From assembly GCF_000002875.2 (NCBI RefSeq), contig NC_009399.2, positions 360,884 to 424,883 of the forward strand: a stretch of DNA of 64,000 bases, written 5' to 3'. This stretch comes from Leishmania infantum JPCM5. Its lineage: Eukaryota > Euglenozoa > Kinetoplastea > Trypanosomatida > Trypanosomatidae. The notes below the pieces were generated by a model. The model ran no database searches. It had not been told where the DNA came from and was given only the letters and a program-made list of their open reading frames with translations. Below are positions 9,090 through 18,306 of the stretch, piece after piece. How positions within the stretch are numbered: position 1 is the first letter of the stretch; every line of letters begins with the position of its first letter. The position numbers and the translations under genes are program-made.

Positions 9090-10475
9090 TCAGCTTGTGG
9101 CGGAGCGGCACGAGATGGTGCGGTCATCACCCCAACCGCACGTGTAGTACATGTATATGGAGGTCATCACGATGCAGGCGGCGATTGCGTCATGGCCGGT
9201 GAAGGGCTCGCCGAGTAGTGCGGCAGCGACGGCCGCGGTAAGCGGCACTTCGAGAGCAGACGCAAACGCCTTGGCGATCACGTTGACAAACTTCAGCATG
9301 AACGCCGCAGAGATCCCCGTGGCAGAGCCGAATAGGATGAGCAGCACTACGAGCGGCGCGACGCTGCGCTGCGGCGGCAGTGCAGCATTCCCGTTCAGTT
9401 CGGCAACGGCCGCAGTGCTGGTCGCCGTCGTCGTCGTCGCGGCGAAGACTCCCGTGATGATGGAGGGGTCAGCGAGGAGGCCGAAGACGGCGTTGAAGAT
9501 GATGGCGTACAAGTACATGAAGAAGTTCTGCTGGTGAATTGACAGGTGTCGCTCCTTCTTGAGCGCGTACTCGTTATACACACCTGCCATGGACGACAGG
9601 AGCGCCTGAAGCAGAATAAAGAGTACGTGGCTGCCAAGCTGCAGCGTACTGGGAGAGTAATACTTGCTCGCCACACCGATCATCAGCAACACGAGCGCGA
9701 CCCACTTGCGCACTGTGAGGGCATGGTGCGGCAGAAGACTAAAGAAGATGCCTGTGAACAGAATGCGGGTCTGCATGAACACCTGGTAAGTGCCGGCGTG
9801 GAACAGCTTCAGATTGGCGAAGGCCACATTGTTGTACACCGTGTAAAGGAGTGATGCAACAGCGTAGGAGAGGCCGCCGCGCCAGATCTCGCGCCGCTGC
9901 GCGGTAAAGAGCAGCGTAACCGGCAGAAACTCGGCGTCCTCGCGGTACTTGAGGGCCACTGACACCGCCAGTTTTGCCAGCTCGATGGCGAAGATGATGA
10001 GGGCGTCGTTACAGTATTGGTGGTGGTTCTCCGTGTAGCGGATCGTAAGGACGAAGAACATGCTCGTTAACATGTAGGTCGCGGCGAGGGCGGCGCTCTG
10101 CAGGAAGGGCAACGTGCTGTCTGGGGGGGATGGCGGGCCAGCGCTTGCACCCTCAGTAGGCGGAAACAGCACCTCCCTTTCTTCAGAAGCCTTGTGCACG
10201 CCACGAATGCAGCTGACCCTCATGACGGCGCTGCTGTTGCAGCTGTCCTCGACGCCCCACATGGTGCCTCTGCTCTCGTCATCCTCGCTTTTCCTGCTGC
10301 AGGCGTAGCTGAACATGATGGCGTTAGAGAGGGTGAGAGGAGGGACAGGCTGCATAGGCGAGTCCAGCACACTTTTGCGCGGGCCAGAGTGAAAGAGAGG
10401 GTGTGCACTGCCCTCGTCTTGAAACCTCTTCGTTTCCGGTGTGAAACGCTCCACAGCAGCCACGGGGACGGCCAT
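9090..10475 (-). CDS. Nucleotide-sugar transporter (SLC35A-like), 461 aa
   Basis: This should exchange a cytosolic nucleotide sugar (UDP-Gal, GDP-Man or similar) for the nucleoside monophosphate across the Golgi or ER membrane, feeding surface glycoconjugate synthesis. An N-terminal tail of about 110 residues precedes roughly ten hydrophobic segments. Family landmarks are AALAATYMLTSMFFVLTIRY, the Asn-rich helix YTVYNNVAFANLKLFHAGTY, IGVASKYYS, and SSMAGVYNEYALKKE, which corresponds to the 'AGVYxExxLK' signature of the SLC35A group. The last helix is rich in small residues (ALEVPLTAAVAAALLGEPFT). The start is the first ATG in frame (10475); later Mets at the membrane edge are possible. The substrate cannot be read from the sequence. 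LPG5-type carriers are known relatives in Leishmania. Confidence 0.85.
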   Translation of the reverse strand: MAVPVAAVERFTPETKRFQDEGSAHPLFHSGPRKSVLDSPMQPVPPLTLSNAIMFSYACSRKSEDDESRGTMWGVEDSCNSSAVMRVSCIRGVHKASEEREVLFPPTEGASAGPPSPPDSTLPFLQSAALAATYMLTSMFFVLTIRYTENHHQYCNDALIIFAIELAKLAVSVALKYREDAEFLPVTLLFTAQRREIWRGGLSYAVASLLYTVYNNVAFANLKLFHAGTYQVFMQTRILFTGIFFSLLPHHALTVRKWVALVLLMIGVASKYYSPSTLQLGSHVLFILLQALLSSMAGVYNEYALKKERHLSIHQQNFFMYLYAIIFNAVFGLLADPSIITGVFAATTTTATSTAAVAELNGNAALPPQRSVAPLVVLLILFGSATGISAAFMLKFVNVIAKAFASALEVPLTAAVAAALLGEPFTGHDAIAACIVMTSIYMYYTCGWGDDRTISCRSATS

Positions 10476-11605
10476 TTCACACGAGGGCACGAGGGCACGA
10501 GCGCAGCGAGGTCACAACACCAAATGTCCTGAGACAGGAACGGAGAAGACGAAGTGAAGGTGGGAGAGAGAAGGTCGGAACGCCAACCGCAACGACAGCA
10601 GCGGCCGACGCAAGGGAAGCGTCGTGGCGTGCAAAACGCAGAATACATGCGCATCGCCCATTGGCGAAGGCGAAGAAACGTTTTTGTCGTCTCCACAGCA
10701 CGTGCGTGTGTGTGTGTGTGTGTGTGTGCGTGCCCCATTCCCTGCGGCAGCATGGCACAGGCTCGAACCACACGCCACTCTCTACCCCCACCCCCAGGTG
10801 CGACGCAGCCGCCGACACCCGCGTTACAGCGGCGCGCCGACTCCGTCGTCTGAGCGCGGCCCCCCTGCACCAAACTCTACCCGCCCACCCGCCTCTTCGC
10901 AGGTCGCCATCCCTGGCGCATCCCCCCTCGGGGTGGCACTCAGACTCCCCCACCGGTGGGCAGTGTGAGGGCCGGGGGTGGGATGCGCTCGAGTCACGCC
11001 GACACTCTGCCCATCACATGGACGGCACAGACGTGGGCACGGTCGCCGGTCGCTCCGACGCAGCACCGTGCAGGACCTCACCGCCGACATCCGTAGCGAT
11101 GGGGCGCTCTGAGCTCCCTACCTCGTCAGCGCTCCACCCTCTTACCCCACCAGAGGCGGCTCGGCATTGGCAGGGGATGGGGTGTGGTGGTGTGGGCGGC
11201 CTGGCTGCTTCCCACAGACAGAGTGTGTGTGCGTGTGCCTCTGTGGAGAGTAGATTGGCGGAGGGGAGACGAGAGATAGCCATTGATGAGCGACGAGAGC
11301 ACGTATGCGTGGGGTGGGGGTGGGGGCGACAAGAACGAAGAAGCCACACATAAAATGTACGTGGACGTGCACGGGTGCAGGTCCTCCCCTCCATGAAACA
11401 GCGCCCGCCGATGCCGGGATGGTCGTGCGCGCACACGCGCAGAACGGCGGGGACGGAGGAACACACACACACACACACGAAACAGAGAAAAGATGCTGCT
11501 GGCATGTGTGCGTGCGTGTGGTTCGCACAGTTGTGTGCGGGCCGTACAGGAGATGGCCTGCCCCCGGCATGCCCCTCCCCTCCTCTTTACTTGCTCCTCT
11601 TGCCG
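10476..11605. other. Intergenic region carrying repeat copy 1
   Basis: The region holds a GT tract (about 10703-10730), then the 518-bp repeat (10732-11249, listed separately). The stretch 11250-11605 has GT-rich and G-rich simple sequence and a CA run at about 11461-11478, with no supported gene. It probably represents the 3'UTR of the gene ending at 11606 plus the leader of the sugar transporter. Confidence 0.6.
10732..11249 (-). mobile_element. 518-bp dispersed repeat, copy 1 (SIDER-like retroposon, putative)
   Basis: This is aligned base by base to 23861-24378. Offset is constant (13129), there are no gaps, and the only mismatch is 11241 (C) versus 24370 (G). On the left it abuts a GT microsatellite, then CACGTG and an A-rich motif in transcript sense (GACGACAAAAACG). 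On the right it ends in another GT-rich stretch. Length, position in a probable 3'UTR, lack of an ORF and an A-rich tail in transcript orientation fit Leishmania SIDER elements, which are truncated ingi/L1Tc relatives affecting mRNA stability. The repeat is seen directly; the SIDER identity is inferred from resemblance. Confidence 0.65.
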
Positions 11606-14500
11606 TCACCCCGTAAGTGCCCCGCGCCGAGGATCTGGGCTCAGTGCGGGTACAAACTCGACTGTCCATGCGCCATAGCCGACGGCACCACTGCTGCCGG
11701 TGTCGTCACCACTGGCCATGGCCGTCTGCTTGTGGGCTTCTTCATGCCGAAGCGCGGGTCCGCTTACCCTCGGAGGGTGCAGCCGCACCTCCTCATGGCG
11801 AGGCAGCAGGTGCACAAACAGGAGCTCTGCCGCCATCTCCGCGCCGTACTCGTGGGCCCACAGCGTCATCAGTCCAAGCTCATGCAGAGTCACCTGTGCC
11901 GCAGCGGCGTTATGGGGCGACACGGCGGAGGCTGCAGCACCATTTGTGAGCTCCAAATACCTGTCGACGACGAGGCGCAGTCGCGTGTGAAGCACCCCGC
12001 GATCCAGCGAGAAGACGAGGATGTACGGTTCCTCGTTGCACTCCAGCCAGTTCGTGTCCTTGCCGCAAGGCGGCGCCTCGTCTTGCTGACGCCACAGGTA
12101 CTGGAGTACTTCCTCGGGTGTCTGGCGCCACGTTGGCAGCACCTCGACATAGCGCAGCGGGTAGCCGCAGAAGGTTGTGCCCATTACTGGTGCAGCAGCT
12201 GCGCCAGTGGCCGGGCCGCGAGGTGCCGCGGTAGTGGCGGACCCCCGTCCTGGTCGCGCGTGCGGAAGCACACGCACGCACATCACCTCCATCACGGTAT
12301 TTGCTATGTGATCACACTTCTTGGTGACATCGGCGTCGGCGACAAGTGCCCGACGAAGCGCTGCCACGGCACTCCCCTCGGCGCTGCTGCTGTTTAGGAG
12401 ACCTTTGAAGGTATGTGGGTCGTACTGGGCGAGTGCGTTGCGCACCTCGTCTTCGACGCCGCCTCGCACCTCAACACTGTCGTCCTCTTTTCCACCCCAG
12501 ACATCGGCGCACACGGCGTTGGCATGACGGCGCTGTCGCCGACCATCGGCCATGCGGCGCACCATCGGGTTCGCCGCCGTGAGCAGCAAGAAGCGAAAGA
12601 AGGAGCGGTAATACGCGGCGTGCGTGACGGACAAGTTCCACCGCACCACCGTGGACAGGCGGGCAACGGAGATGGGGATGGCCGCCAGCCGGCGGAAGAG
12701 ATGCCCGATAAGACGGCGGTTTATTTCGTACATGGCGCCAGCGGACAGGCTGCGAGTTGGCAGATCGCCCATCAACGTGGCGAACAGCCCATCTTCGCTG
12801 GCGTCCATCGCGAAGGATTTGGCGACATCCGTGCCCTTTTTTCCTTCATTCCATCCGAGGGCTGGGGGATGTGCGGCTGCCGCCGCCGCGCCTCGCGTCG
12901 TCTTCACCTTCGCACCACCACCACCATCACCACTCACGGGTAGATCCGCTTCGCCCGTTGGGGAGCTGCCGCTGCGCGTCGCAACGCTGACCACGGATGA
13001 AGCCTGCAGCATCACATCCACGAGTGGGTGGCCGGATGTGTGTTGCAGCGCTGCTGCTGCCGAGATGGTCTTGCGCAGCTGCTGGTCTGCTGAGAACTCC
13101 GTCGTGGACGCGGCGGACCTGGCGAGCGACTCGTCGAGTGGCTTTCGTGCACTCGTCAAGGCGCTATGGAGGAGGTACTGTGCATGGGCGGTGGTCCACG
13201 TCGGCGACCCCGCCGCCCCATTCAGCCACACAAACTCGCAAGTGTTGGTGACTGCCTCTTCACGAGCGGTGGCTGGTGGCACAGATGGCTGTTGCTCATG
13301 CTTGCGGCTCGTGGTGCCGCTCAAGTACTTCGCGCCACCGTTGCCGTTGGTCTCACGGAACGCGGCGTAGGCGGCAGTCTTCGCCTGCACTCCCCACTGC
13401 AGGGCGTAGCAGAGCTTCGCAACTGCACGATCACGCACGGGGTCGACCGTCGCCAGCAGCATGGACGGCAGTGCCGGGTAGGAGACGGCGCCGGAGTACG
13501 GCGAGACGCGGAACTCGGAGTCGGAGAAGATTATCGAGAGGAACATCCACTGCTCCACTTCGTGGCTGGCGGGCAGACTAAGAGCCACAGAAGCCTCGGT
13601 CCCACCACAACTACCGTCGCCGCACAGGGTCGCCACCAGTGGTACGACACTCGCACGGAAGGCTTGGGACAGCTGCTGCCCTCGCTTCCACAGCACACGC
13701 TGCTCTGCCGCCGCACCGCCGCCGCTGCTGCTACCTTCACTGTCGGCATTGCTCTCCGTCGGGCCCGCCGTGCGCTGCTCGGCATCGTATGCTCCTGCCT
13801 CTCCCTCGCTCAACGCCTCCCTGCGCGCCGCATGACTTGCCACTCTGCCGCCGCAGCGCAGCAATCCATGGTCGTACTCGTACACAGCATGGGCGGCCCA
13901 CGCACACATGCTCGCCGTCTCCTCGTCGACCGCGCTGCGGTAGCGGGCAAAGAGGGCACTCGGCTGCAGCGGCTCCGGGGAGAGCAGCACCAGTTGCGCG
14001 AGAAGAGAGCGGATGCGGCGCTGCAACCTTGTCACGGAGACGCTGCAGCCCTTCACGTTTGGCACAGGAGGCGGCGGCGGTGGCGGCGAGGACGAGGGCA
14101 GTGCAGATGCAGGAAGCATCGAAAGCGGAAGAGATGACGCGCTGGCGCGTGTCTCGCGCCCACCGCCTGTGAGGCACACTGCTGAGGAGACGAGCTCCGT
14201 TATGTCGCCCAGCTTGTGCAGATCTGCCACGTGTATGCCTGCACGGGCCACGCCCTTGGTGGAGACTCCCGGTGGCACAACCGCCAGGTGCGGTCCGGCA
14301 GCCCCCATCATGGACTCCCTGCTACTTGCTGGGCTCGCTCCGCGACGGCGAGAGGTGACGCGACGGGACGCAGACCTCTTCTCTGCCCCCTTCGTCTTTT
14401 TCATTGCCTTAGCGATGGATGACTTACGCCCGACAGCGGCCGCAAGCTGGAGACCGGTGAGCTTCCAAGCCACACGAGAGAGTGCCGACAAACGCATCAT
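11606..14500 (-). CDS. Large hypothetical protein, possibly mitochondrial, 964 aa
   Basis: I do not recognise this protein. The start is the ATG at 14500 (a second ATG follows immediately at 14497). The N-terminus (MMRLSALSRVAWKLTG, then AAAVGRKSSIAKAMKK) is Arg/Lys-rich, lacks acidic residues and could be an amphipathic mitochondrial presequence. The body alternates structured helical blocks with Ser/Gly/Ala-rich linkers. More conserved-looking parts are VTRLQRRIRSLLAQLVLLSP (about residues 157-176), RLSTVVRWNLSVTHAAYYRS, and the C-terminal region with EVLQYLWRQQ, EEPYILVFSLDRGVLHTRLR and LHELGLMTLWAHEYGAEM. It resembles the large kinetoplastid-specific proteins found in mitochondrial RNA or ribosome complexes, but that is a guess from architecture only. 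Confidence 0.75.
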   Translation of the reverse strand: MMRLSALSRVAWKLTGLQLAAAVGRKSSIAKAMKKTKGAEKRSASRRVTSRRRGASPASSRESMMGAAGPHLAVVPPGVSTKGVARAGIHVADLHKLGDITELVSSAVCLTGGGRETRASASSLPLSMLPASALPSSSPPPPPPPVPNVKGCSVSVTRLQRRIRSLLAQLVLLSPEPLQPSALFARYRSAVDEETASMCAWAAHAVYEYDHGLLRCGGRVASHAARREALSEGEAGAYDAEQRTAGPTESNADSEGSSSGGGAAAEQRVLWKRGQQLSQAFRASVVPLVATLCGDGSCGGTEASVALSLPASHEVEQWMFLSIIFSDSEFRVSPYSGAVSYPALPSMLLATVDPVRDRAVAKLCYALQWGVQAKTAAYAAFRETNGNGGAKYLSGTTSRKHEQQPSVPPATAREEAVTNTCEFVWLNGAAGSPTWTTAHAQYLLHSALTSARKPLDESLARSAASTTEFSADQQLRKTISAAAALQHTSGHPLVDVMLQASSVVSVATRSGSSPTGEADLPVSGDGGGGAKVKTTRGAAAAAAHPPALGWNEGKKGTDVAKSFAMDASEDGLFATLMGDLPTRSLSAGAMYEINRRLIGHLFRRLAAIPISVARLSTVVRWNLSVTHAAYYRSFFRFLLLTAANPMVRRMADGRRQRRHANAVCADVWGGKEDDSVEVRGGVEDEVRNALAQYDPHTFKGLLNSSSAEGSAVAALRRALVADADVTKKCDHIANTVMEVMCVRVLPHARPGRGSATTAAPRGPATGAAAAPVMGTTFCGYPLRYVEVLPTWRQTPEEVLQYLWRQQDEAPPCGKDTNWLECNEEPYILVFSLDRGVLHTRLRLVVDRYLELTNGAAASAVSPHNAAAAQVTLHELGLMTLWAHEYGAEMAAELLFVHLLPRHEEVRLHPPRVSGPALRHEEAHKQTAMASGDDTGSSGAVGYGAWTVEFVPALSPDPRRGALTG

Positions 14501-15157
14501 CACGGTGATGATGATAATGAGGTGCGCACGCTCTGCTCATTTCCTGTCCACCGGCTCGGCGAGTGTCCTCCGTTGCCCCGACAACTCGCGAGCGCGTGTC
14601 GGTGCGTGCTCACGCGGTGATGTGCGCGCCGTCGGTGATTGATGGGCAGCCAAGGAGGGAAAAGAAGAAGGGCACGTGAGCAAAACAAAGGAGGCGGGGA
14701 AGCGAAAGGCCGACCGTCTGGGAGACACGTGAAGAGAACAGGCAACGAGATTTTATTTTCGGGGTGGAGGGAGGGGGGCAGGAGCGCTGGGAGGATGCAG
14801 CGCTCGCCGCCGAGGTAGTGGAAGGGCTATGCAACGCGTGTGAGCAAGGGCACCCGCAGGACCTTGCTCGCTCTCACTTACTCCTCCTTCCTTATCTGTA
14901 AGCTGCTGTGCCTTTTCTCGTGTGGCTGCGGCTGGCGCTGCTGGTGCGACTCAAGGCGGCTCCGCGAGAGAAGCGGAAGTCCAAGGTCATGAGGTAGGGA
15001 AAAGATGATAGGAGGCAGCAACATGTACGCCGGCCGGCGCACAGACAAGCTCACGGCATACGGCACACCTGCAGTCCGTGCGGCACGCGACCGTGTGCCT
15101 CCGCACTTCAACAGCTCCCCCACATACGCACTCCCCCACTAATAATCATGCACGCAG

Positions 15158-15159
15158 GT

Positions 15160-15212
<53 letters not shown>
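15158..15212. repeat. CA/GT microsatellite
   Basis: An almost pure (CA)n run of about 55 bases with one or two interruptions. It lies about 150 bases from the N-containing stretch. Confidence 0.85.
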
Positions 15213-15214
<2 letters not shown>

Positions 15215-15361
15215 ACAGCCATGAGAGAGAAGGAGCGGGCCGACAATAGCTGCGATAACGACTGCAACAGCAATCTCAAGCGGGGAGGCATTCTTCTCGA
15301 CCTCGGTAGACAGGCGTGAGTTGAGGTGGGTGGGTGGGTGGTGGTGGCGGTAGAGGGAGGG

Positions 15362-15435
15362 NGACAGGGCAAACAAAGGGGGNGGGGGGNGGGNAAAGGG
15401 GNNNNNCCNNNNCCCTTNCCCCCCGTGTGGGGGNN
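15362..15435. other. Unresolved bases (N) in a G/C homopolymer stretch
   Basis: Single Ns and short N runs are interspersed with G and C homopolymers. This looks like poor base calling in a low-complexity tract rather than a sized gap. Lengths here are not reliable. Confidence 0.95.
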
Positions 15436-15738
15436 CTCGCGGCTGCTCTTATCCGCTACGTACCGAATCCACCATCGATCGAAGCTGCGGGACGAGGAGC
15501 GCCCCGCCCCAGTAGACAACACAGCACACCTGGCGACCAGGGGATACGCACTGACGCCAACAAGGATCCTAGTCACAAAGGCTTGAAGAGCGAACAGCGT
15601 GGCCGCCTGTGCGCATCACAGCCAAGCAACTGGTGCTGGTGCTGTCGGCCCTGCCGACCTCCAGCCGCATGCGCAGCGGTGGCGGCAGCTGGCGCCCACA
15701 GCTTTTGAGCCACGACGTGCCCTCGACCGCGTATTTGT

Positions 15739-16601
15739 TCACTGCAGCGTTGCCGTTTTCCGTGTCCTCCATCTCCGCTTGGTAGCAGCGATGTCAGTAA
15801 CCGGCATCGATCGCATCAGCTTCACCTCCGAGGCAGACGCGAGGGTGGTGGTGGTGGTCGGTGCAGCCACTGATGCCGCACGCGCAAGCGGAAGGCCTGC
15901 CCTCTCACGGCCTCGCTCCACACCAGCCTCCGTGCCCACCACCATCGCAGCGGCCGCGCACGCTGCGTCCTTGTCCTCTTCCTTCTTGAACATGCGCTTG
16001 CCGTGCAGCGCCCACACGACTGCCTTCGTGGCCAAGTGCGGGAAAAATACTGGCGCACATGGTCTTCACCAGCGCCGACCTTGCCCAGCCACTCCAGAGG
16101 GTTAGACGAGCAAGCGGATGAGTGCCACCGCGCTGATAAAGTGCTCAGGGTTTGGCCCATCCACTTCAAGCCACGCACACACGCAAAAAGGTGCGTCGCC
16201 CTGCCTCTACACAGCCCGCGAGTACTGCCACCGTCCACGTGGCCGAGACGCCTGAGCAAACGCGGTGGATGACCTGCGACGTGTGGGGCGTGGCCAAGAG
16301 TACGATCCGTGGCACCAAGCATGGCGCAGGCGACGACCCGAAAGCCAGCGATGGACAGGGCGCGCCGAACCTTGCGCTTCAGGTGATTCCTTGCGAGCCT
16401 GGCCGCGACAGCGCTGAGCATTTGCATGAGCACCTCAAACGTTTCCTGATTCCAGACGCTGTGGTGCGACGCAGCCGTCGACGCGCGCGCTACAGCAGCG
16501 CACCGCTGAAACGCAAGAGGGTCGGAAAAGATCATGTGGCGGCCGGGGATGGAGGAGGTTGGTGAGACAACACTGACGGTGAGTATAGAGAGTGGCGACA
16601 C
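15739..16601 (-). pseudogene. Multi-frame coding remnant, family unknown
   Basis: No single frame is open throughout, yet coding-like peptides follow one another across the three minus frames: VLMQMLSAVAARLARNHLKR (about 16430-16370), then WLEVDGPNPEHFISAVALIR (about 16170-16110), PLEWLGKVGAGEDHVRQYF (about 16090-16040) and LATKAVVWALHGKRMFKKEE (about 16035-15975), with in-frame stops between. I found no ATG that opens the last segment. This pattern is what a gene broken by several indels would leave. Because unresolved bases lie only 300 bases away, assembly indels in a live gene are an alternative. No family is recognised. Confidence 0.4.
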
Positions 16602-16876
16602 ACGATGCGTGGCATGTGATGCAGCCGCGTCAGAGTACCTCTTCCCTCATGGTGTTGTGTGTGAACGATCTTCTTGCCGTCCCCCGGCTCTTGCGCGACA
16701 CCAGTTCACATGGAAGAGCAAGAGCGATGGGTGCAGCGCCGAGTTCGGTTGACGTGCATTGGTTTCGTCCGTGAAGGAGGGCCTAGAAGGGTGTGGGGAA
16801 AGGCCACACACACACACACACCTAGGCAGAAGAAAGAGTGCACGGAGAGACGATGAAATGAGGGTGAGGGAGTTGA

Positions 16877-17848
16877 TTACCGGTGCTTGCGCACTATGGC
16901 AAGCCGATCCATCTCCTTTACCACCTGGGCCTGCATCTGCACCCACAAGGCATCTGCTTCCGCGTCGAGACCCTCGCCGTCCTCATCGCAAGCGGCCCCT
17001 TCTACGGGTAGCGGCGGTGACGGTGATGATGCGCTCGGCATCGTCGGGCCTCGCCCCGCCTCTTCCACACTGATGTTGGCCTGGCCTTTGTCATGTGCCT
17101 TGTGACGTGGTGGCGGGGGGCGGGGTCGAAGTGCCCTGGGTTTACTCGCACTCTTCTTTGCCAGCGCTGTCGCTGACGAGGAGGCTGCCTCAGCCACAAC
17201 ACTGAAAGCAGAAGGTGCTTCAGCTGGAGAGACACAAGCGGCTTTCAGGGACGCCTTCGACCACGATTGCAGCGCTTCCGCGAGGAGGCGGGCAGCCGCT
17301 TGCTGCTGCCGTGGGCCACTGCTGCCGCCCACCATCGTTACCTCTTCTGTTTCTTCTGTATCTCCGTCGATCTCGGAGTCGCTAACCAGCTCTACCTCAT
17401 CCGTCTCGTCGTCGTCGTCGCAGCTTGATTCGACAGTGCTGCTGCCGCTGCTCGTCTCTGATGACGCCGATTGTGGCTCGCTGGCTTCATGCAAGCCGGC
17501 ATCGTCGCTCGCGCGCGTAGATCCTGCGGACGCCGACGCCTTCAGCTGGCCTCGCAGTTGCAAAAACTGCTCGGCCGGGCTGCCGTGAAAGAGGTCTGCA
17601 CCAGGTAGCGGGGCCGCGACCCCGCCACCATGACCTGGGCCGTCACTGCGTCGTGCGGTCGACGATAGTGCGTTGAGAAACACATCACGCATGACTTCCG
17701 CCGTGCGCAGCGCTGCGGCGGTATCGTGACGCTGCAGGTGCAGCAGCAGCTGCGTGTTAAGCCGAACATATGCTTCCTCGAGCGACTCCTGCTGAGCGAT
17801 GGCTGCCTGCTCAGCTGCCATCGGCGAAGGCGCGGTGGGGGAGGCCAT
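16877..17848 (-). CDS. Acidic, low-complexity hypothetical protein, 323 aa
   Basis: The start is the ATG at 17848. Residues about 15-60 form a helical block (ESLEEAYVRLNTQLLLHLQ, then HDTAAALRTAEVMRDVFLNA) that resembles a MIT- or TPR-like hairpin, but I cannot assign it firmly. The middle is very acidic and Ser-rich (SSCDDDDETDEVELVSDSE, then DGDTEETEEV). A second helical block (QQQAAARLLAEALQSWSKAS) and a basic/Pro segment (KPRALRPRPPPPRHK) follow. The C-terminus is helical and charged (ALWVQMQAQVVKEMDRLAIV). No membrane segment or signal peptide is present. It is a probable trypanosomatid-specific cytosolic or nuclear protein of unknown function. Confidence 0.7.
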   Translation of the reverse strand: MASPTAPSPMAAEQAAIAQQESLEEAYVRLNTQLLLHLQRHDTAAALRTAEVMRDVFLNALSSTARRSDGPGHGGGVAAPLPGADLFHGSPAEQFLQLRGQLKASASAGSTRASDDAGLHEASEPQSASSETSSGSSTVESSCDDDDETDEVELVSDSEIDGDTEETEEVTMVGGSSGPRQQQAAARLLAEALQSWSKASLKAACVSPAEAPSAFSVVAEAASSSATALAKKSASKPRALRPRPPPPRHKAHDKGQANISVEEAGRGPTMPSASSPSPPLPVEGAACDEDGEGLDAEADALWVQMQAQVVKEMDRLAIVRKHR

Positions 17849-18306
17849 TTGAGGTGTGCCTGCCTATGTGTTAGCGTATATGTCCTGTATATGTCTGTGC
17901 AGCGTCATGACGCGTGTGCGGTGGTGCTGGTGGACGAAGAGGGCGGGAAGGAGCGAGGGCCAGAGAACGGAGTGTGGGGCAGTGAAGAAAAGAGCGAGGC
18001 CCATGAAGAAGACGGGAGAGAGGCGGGGGGCGCCCTGTGCGCTCGACCGCAAGAGGCGATCGCGACCCGCACACCGGAGCAAGGTCGGTGGCAACCCCAG
18101 CGTCGTCAGTGCAAGCAGCAGCGGCGTGACAGGGTTGATGAATGCTTGAAGCGCTGATGTGTGTCGGTGCGCGGTAGACCCTGCTTGCGCCTCTCGTGCG
18201 TTGCACCACGTGCGCAAAGAAATACGCGAGAAATGATGTTGCCGCCTTGCGCTGACGCACACTTTACATGCCGGAGCCGTCTGCCACGCACCTCGTTGAC
18301 CGTGTC
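17849..18306. other. Intergenic region
   Basis: I see nothing coding here. A purine-rich block at about 18005-18030 on + is a candidate polypyrimidine tract for the acidic hypothetical gene. Confidence 0.55.

Larger units (their letters stand above)
14501..16876. other. Long intergenic region with Ns, CA repeat and a coding remnant
   Basis: It contains a purine block at about 14650-14700 (candidate polypyrimidine tract), a long CA repeat at about 15158-15212, scattered Ns at 15362-15435, a multi-frame coding remnant at 15739-16601 (listed separately), and a CA run at about 16807-16821. No intact gene is supported. Confidence 0.55.

Noticed and set aside
10477..10953. Open frame inside repeat copy 1 (also found in copy 2)
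   Set aside because: Identical in both copies because the DNA is identical. It has no ATG-led coding character, and flanking parts are CA-repeat-derived His-Thr.
11375..12397. 340-codon open frame on the + strand
   Set aside because: It starts in CA-repeat sequence (poly His-Thr) and then runs antisense to the minus-strand gene.
13166..14137. 323-codon open frame on the + strand
   Set aside because: Antisense shadow of the 964-residue minus-strand gene. It is His/Arg/Gln-rich with no motif.
15139..15576. Open frame across the N-containing stretch, minus strand
   Set aside because: It is built from the CA microsatellite (alternating Cys-Val) and contains unresolved residues. There is no protein-like segment.
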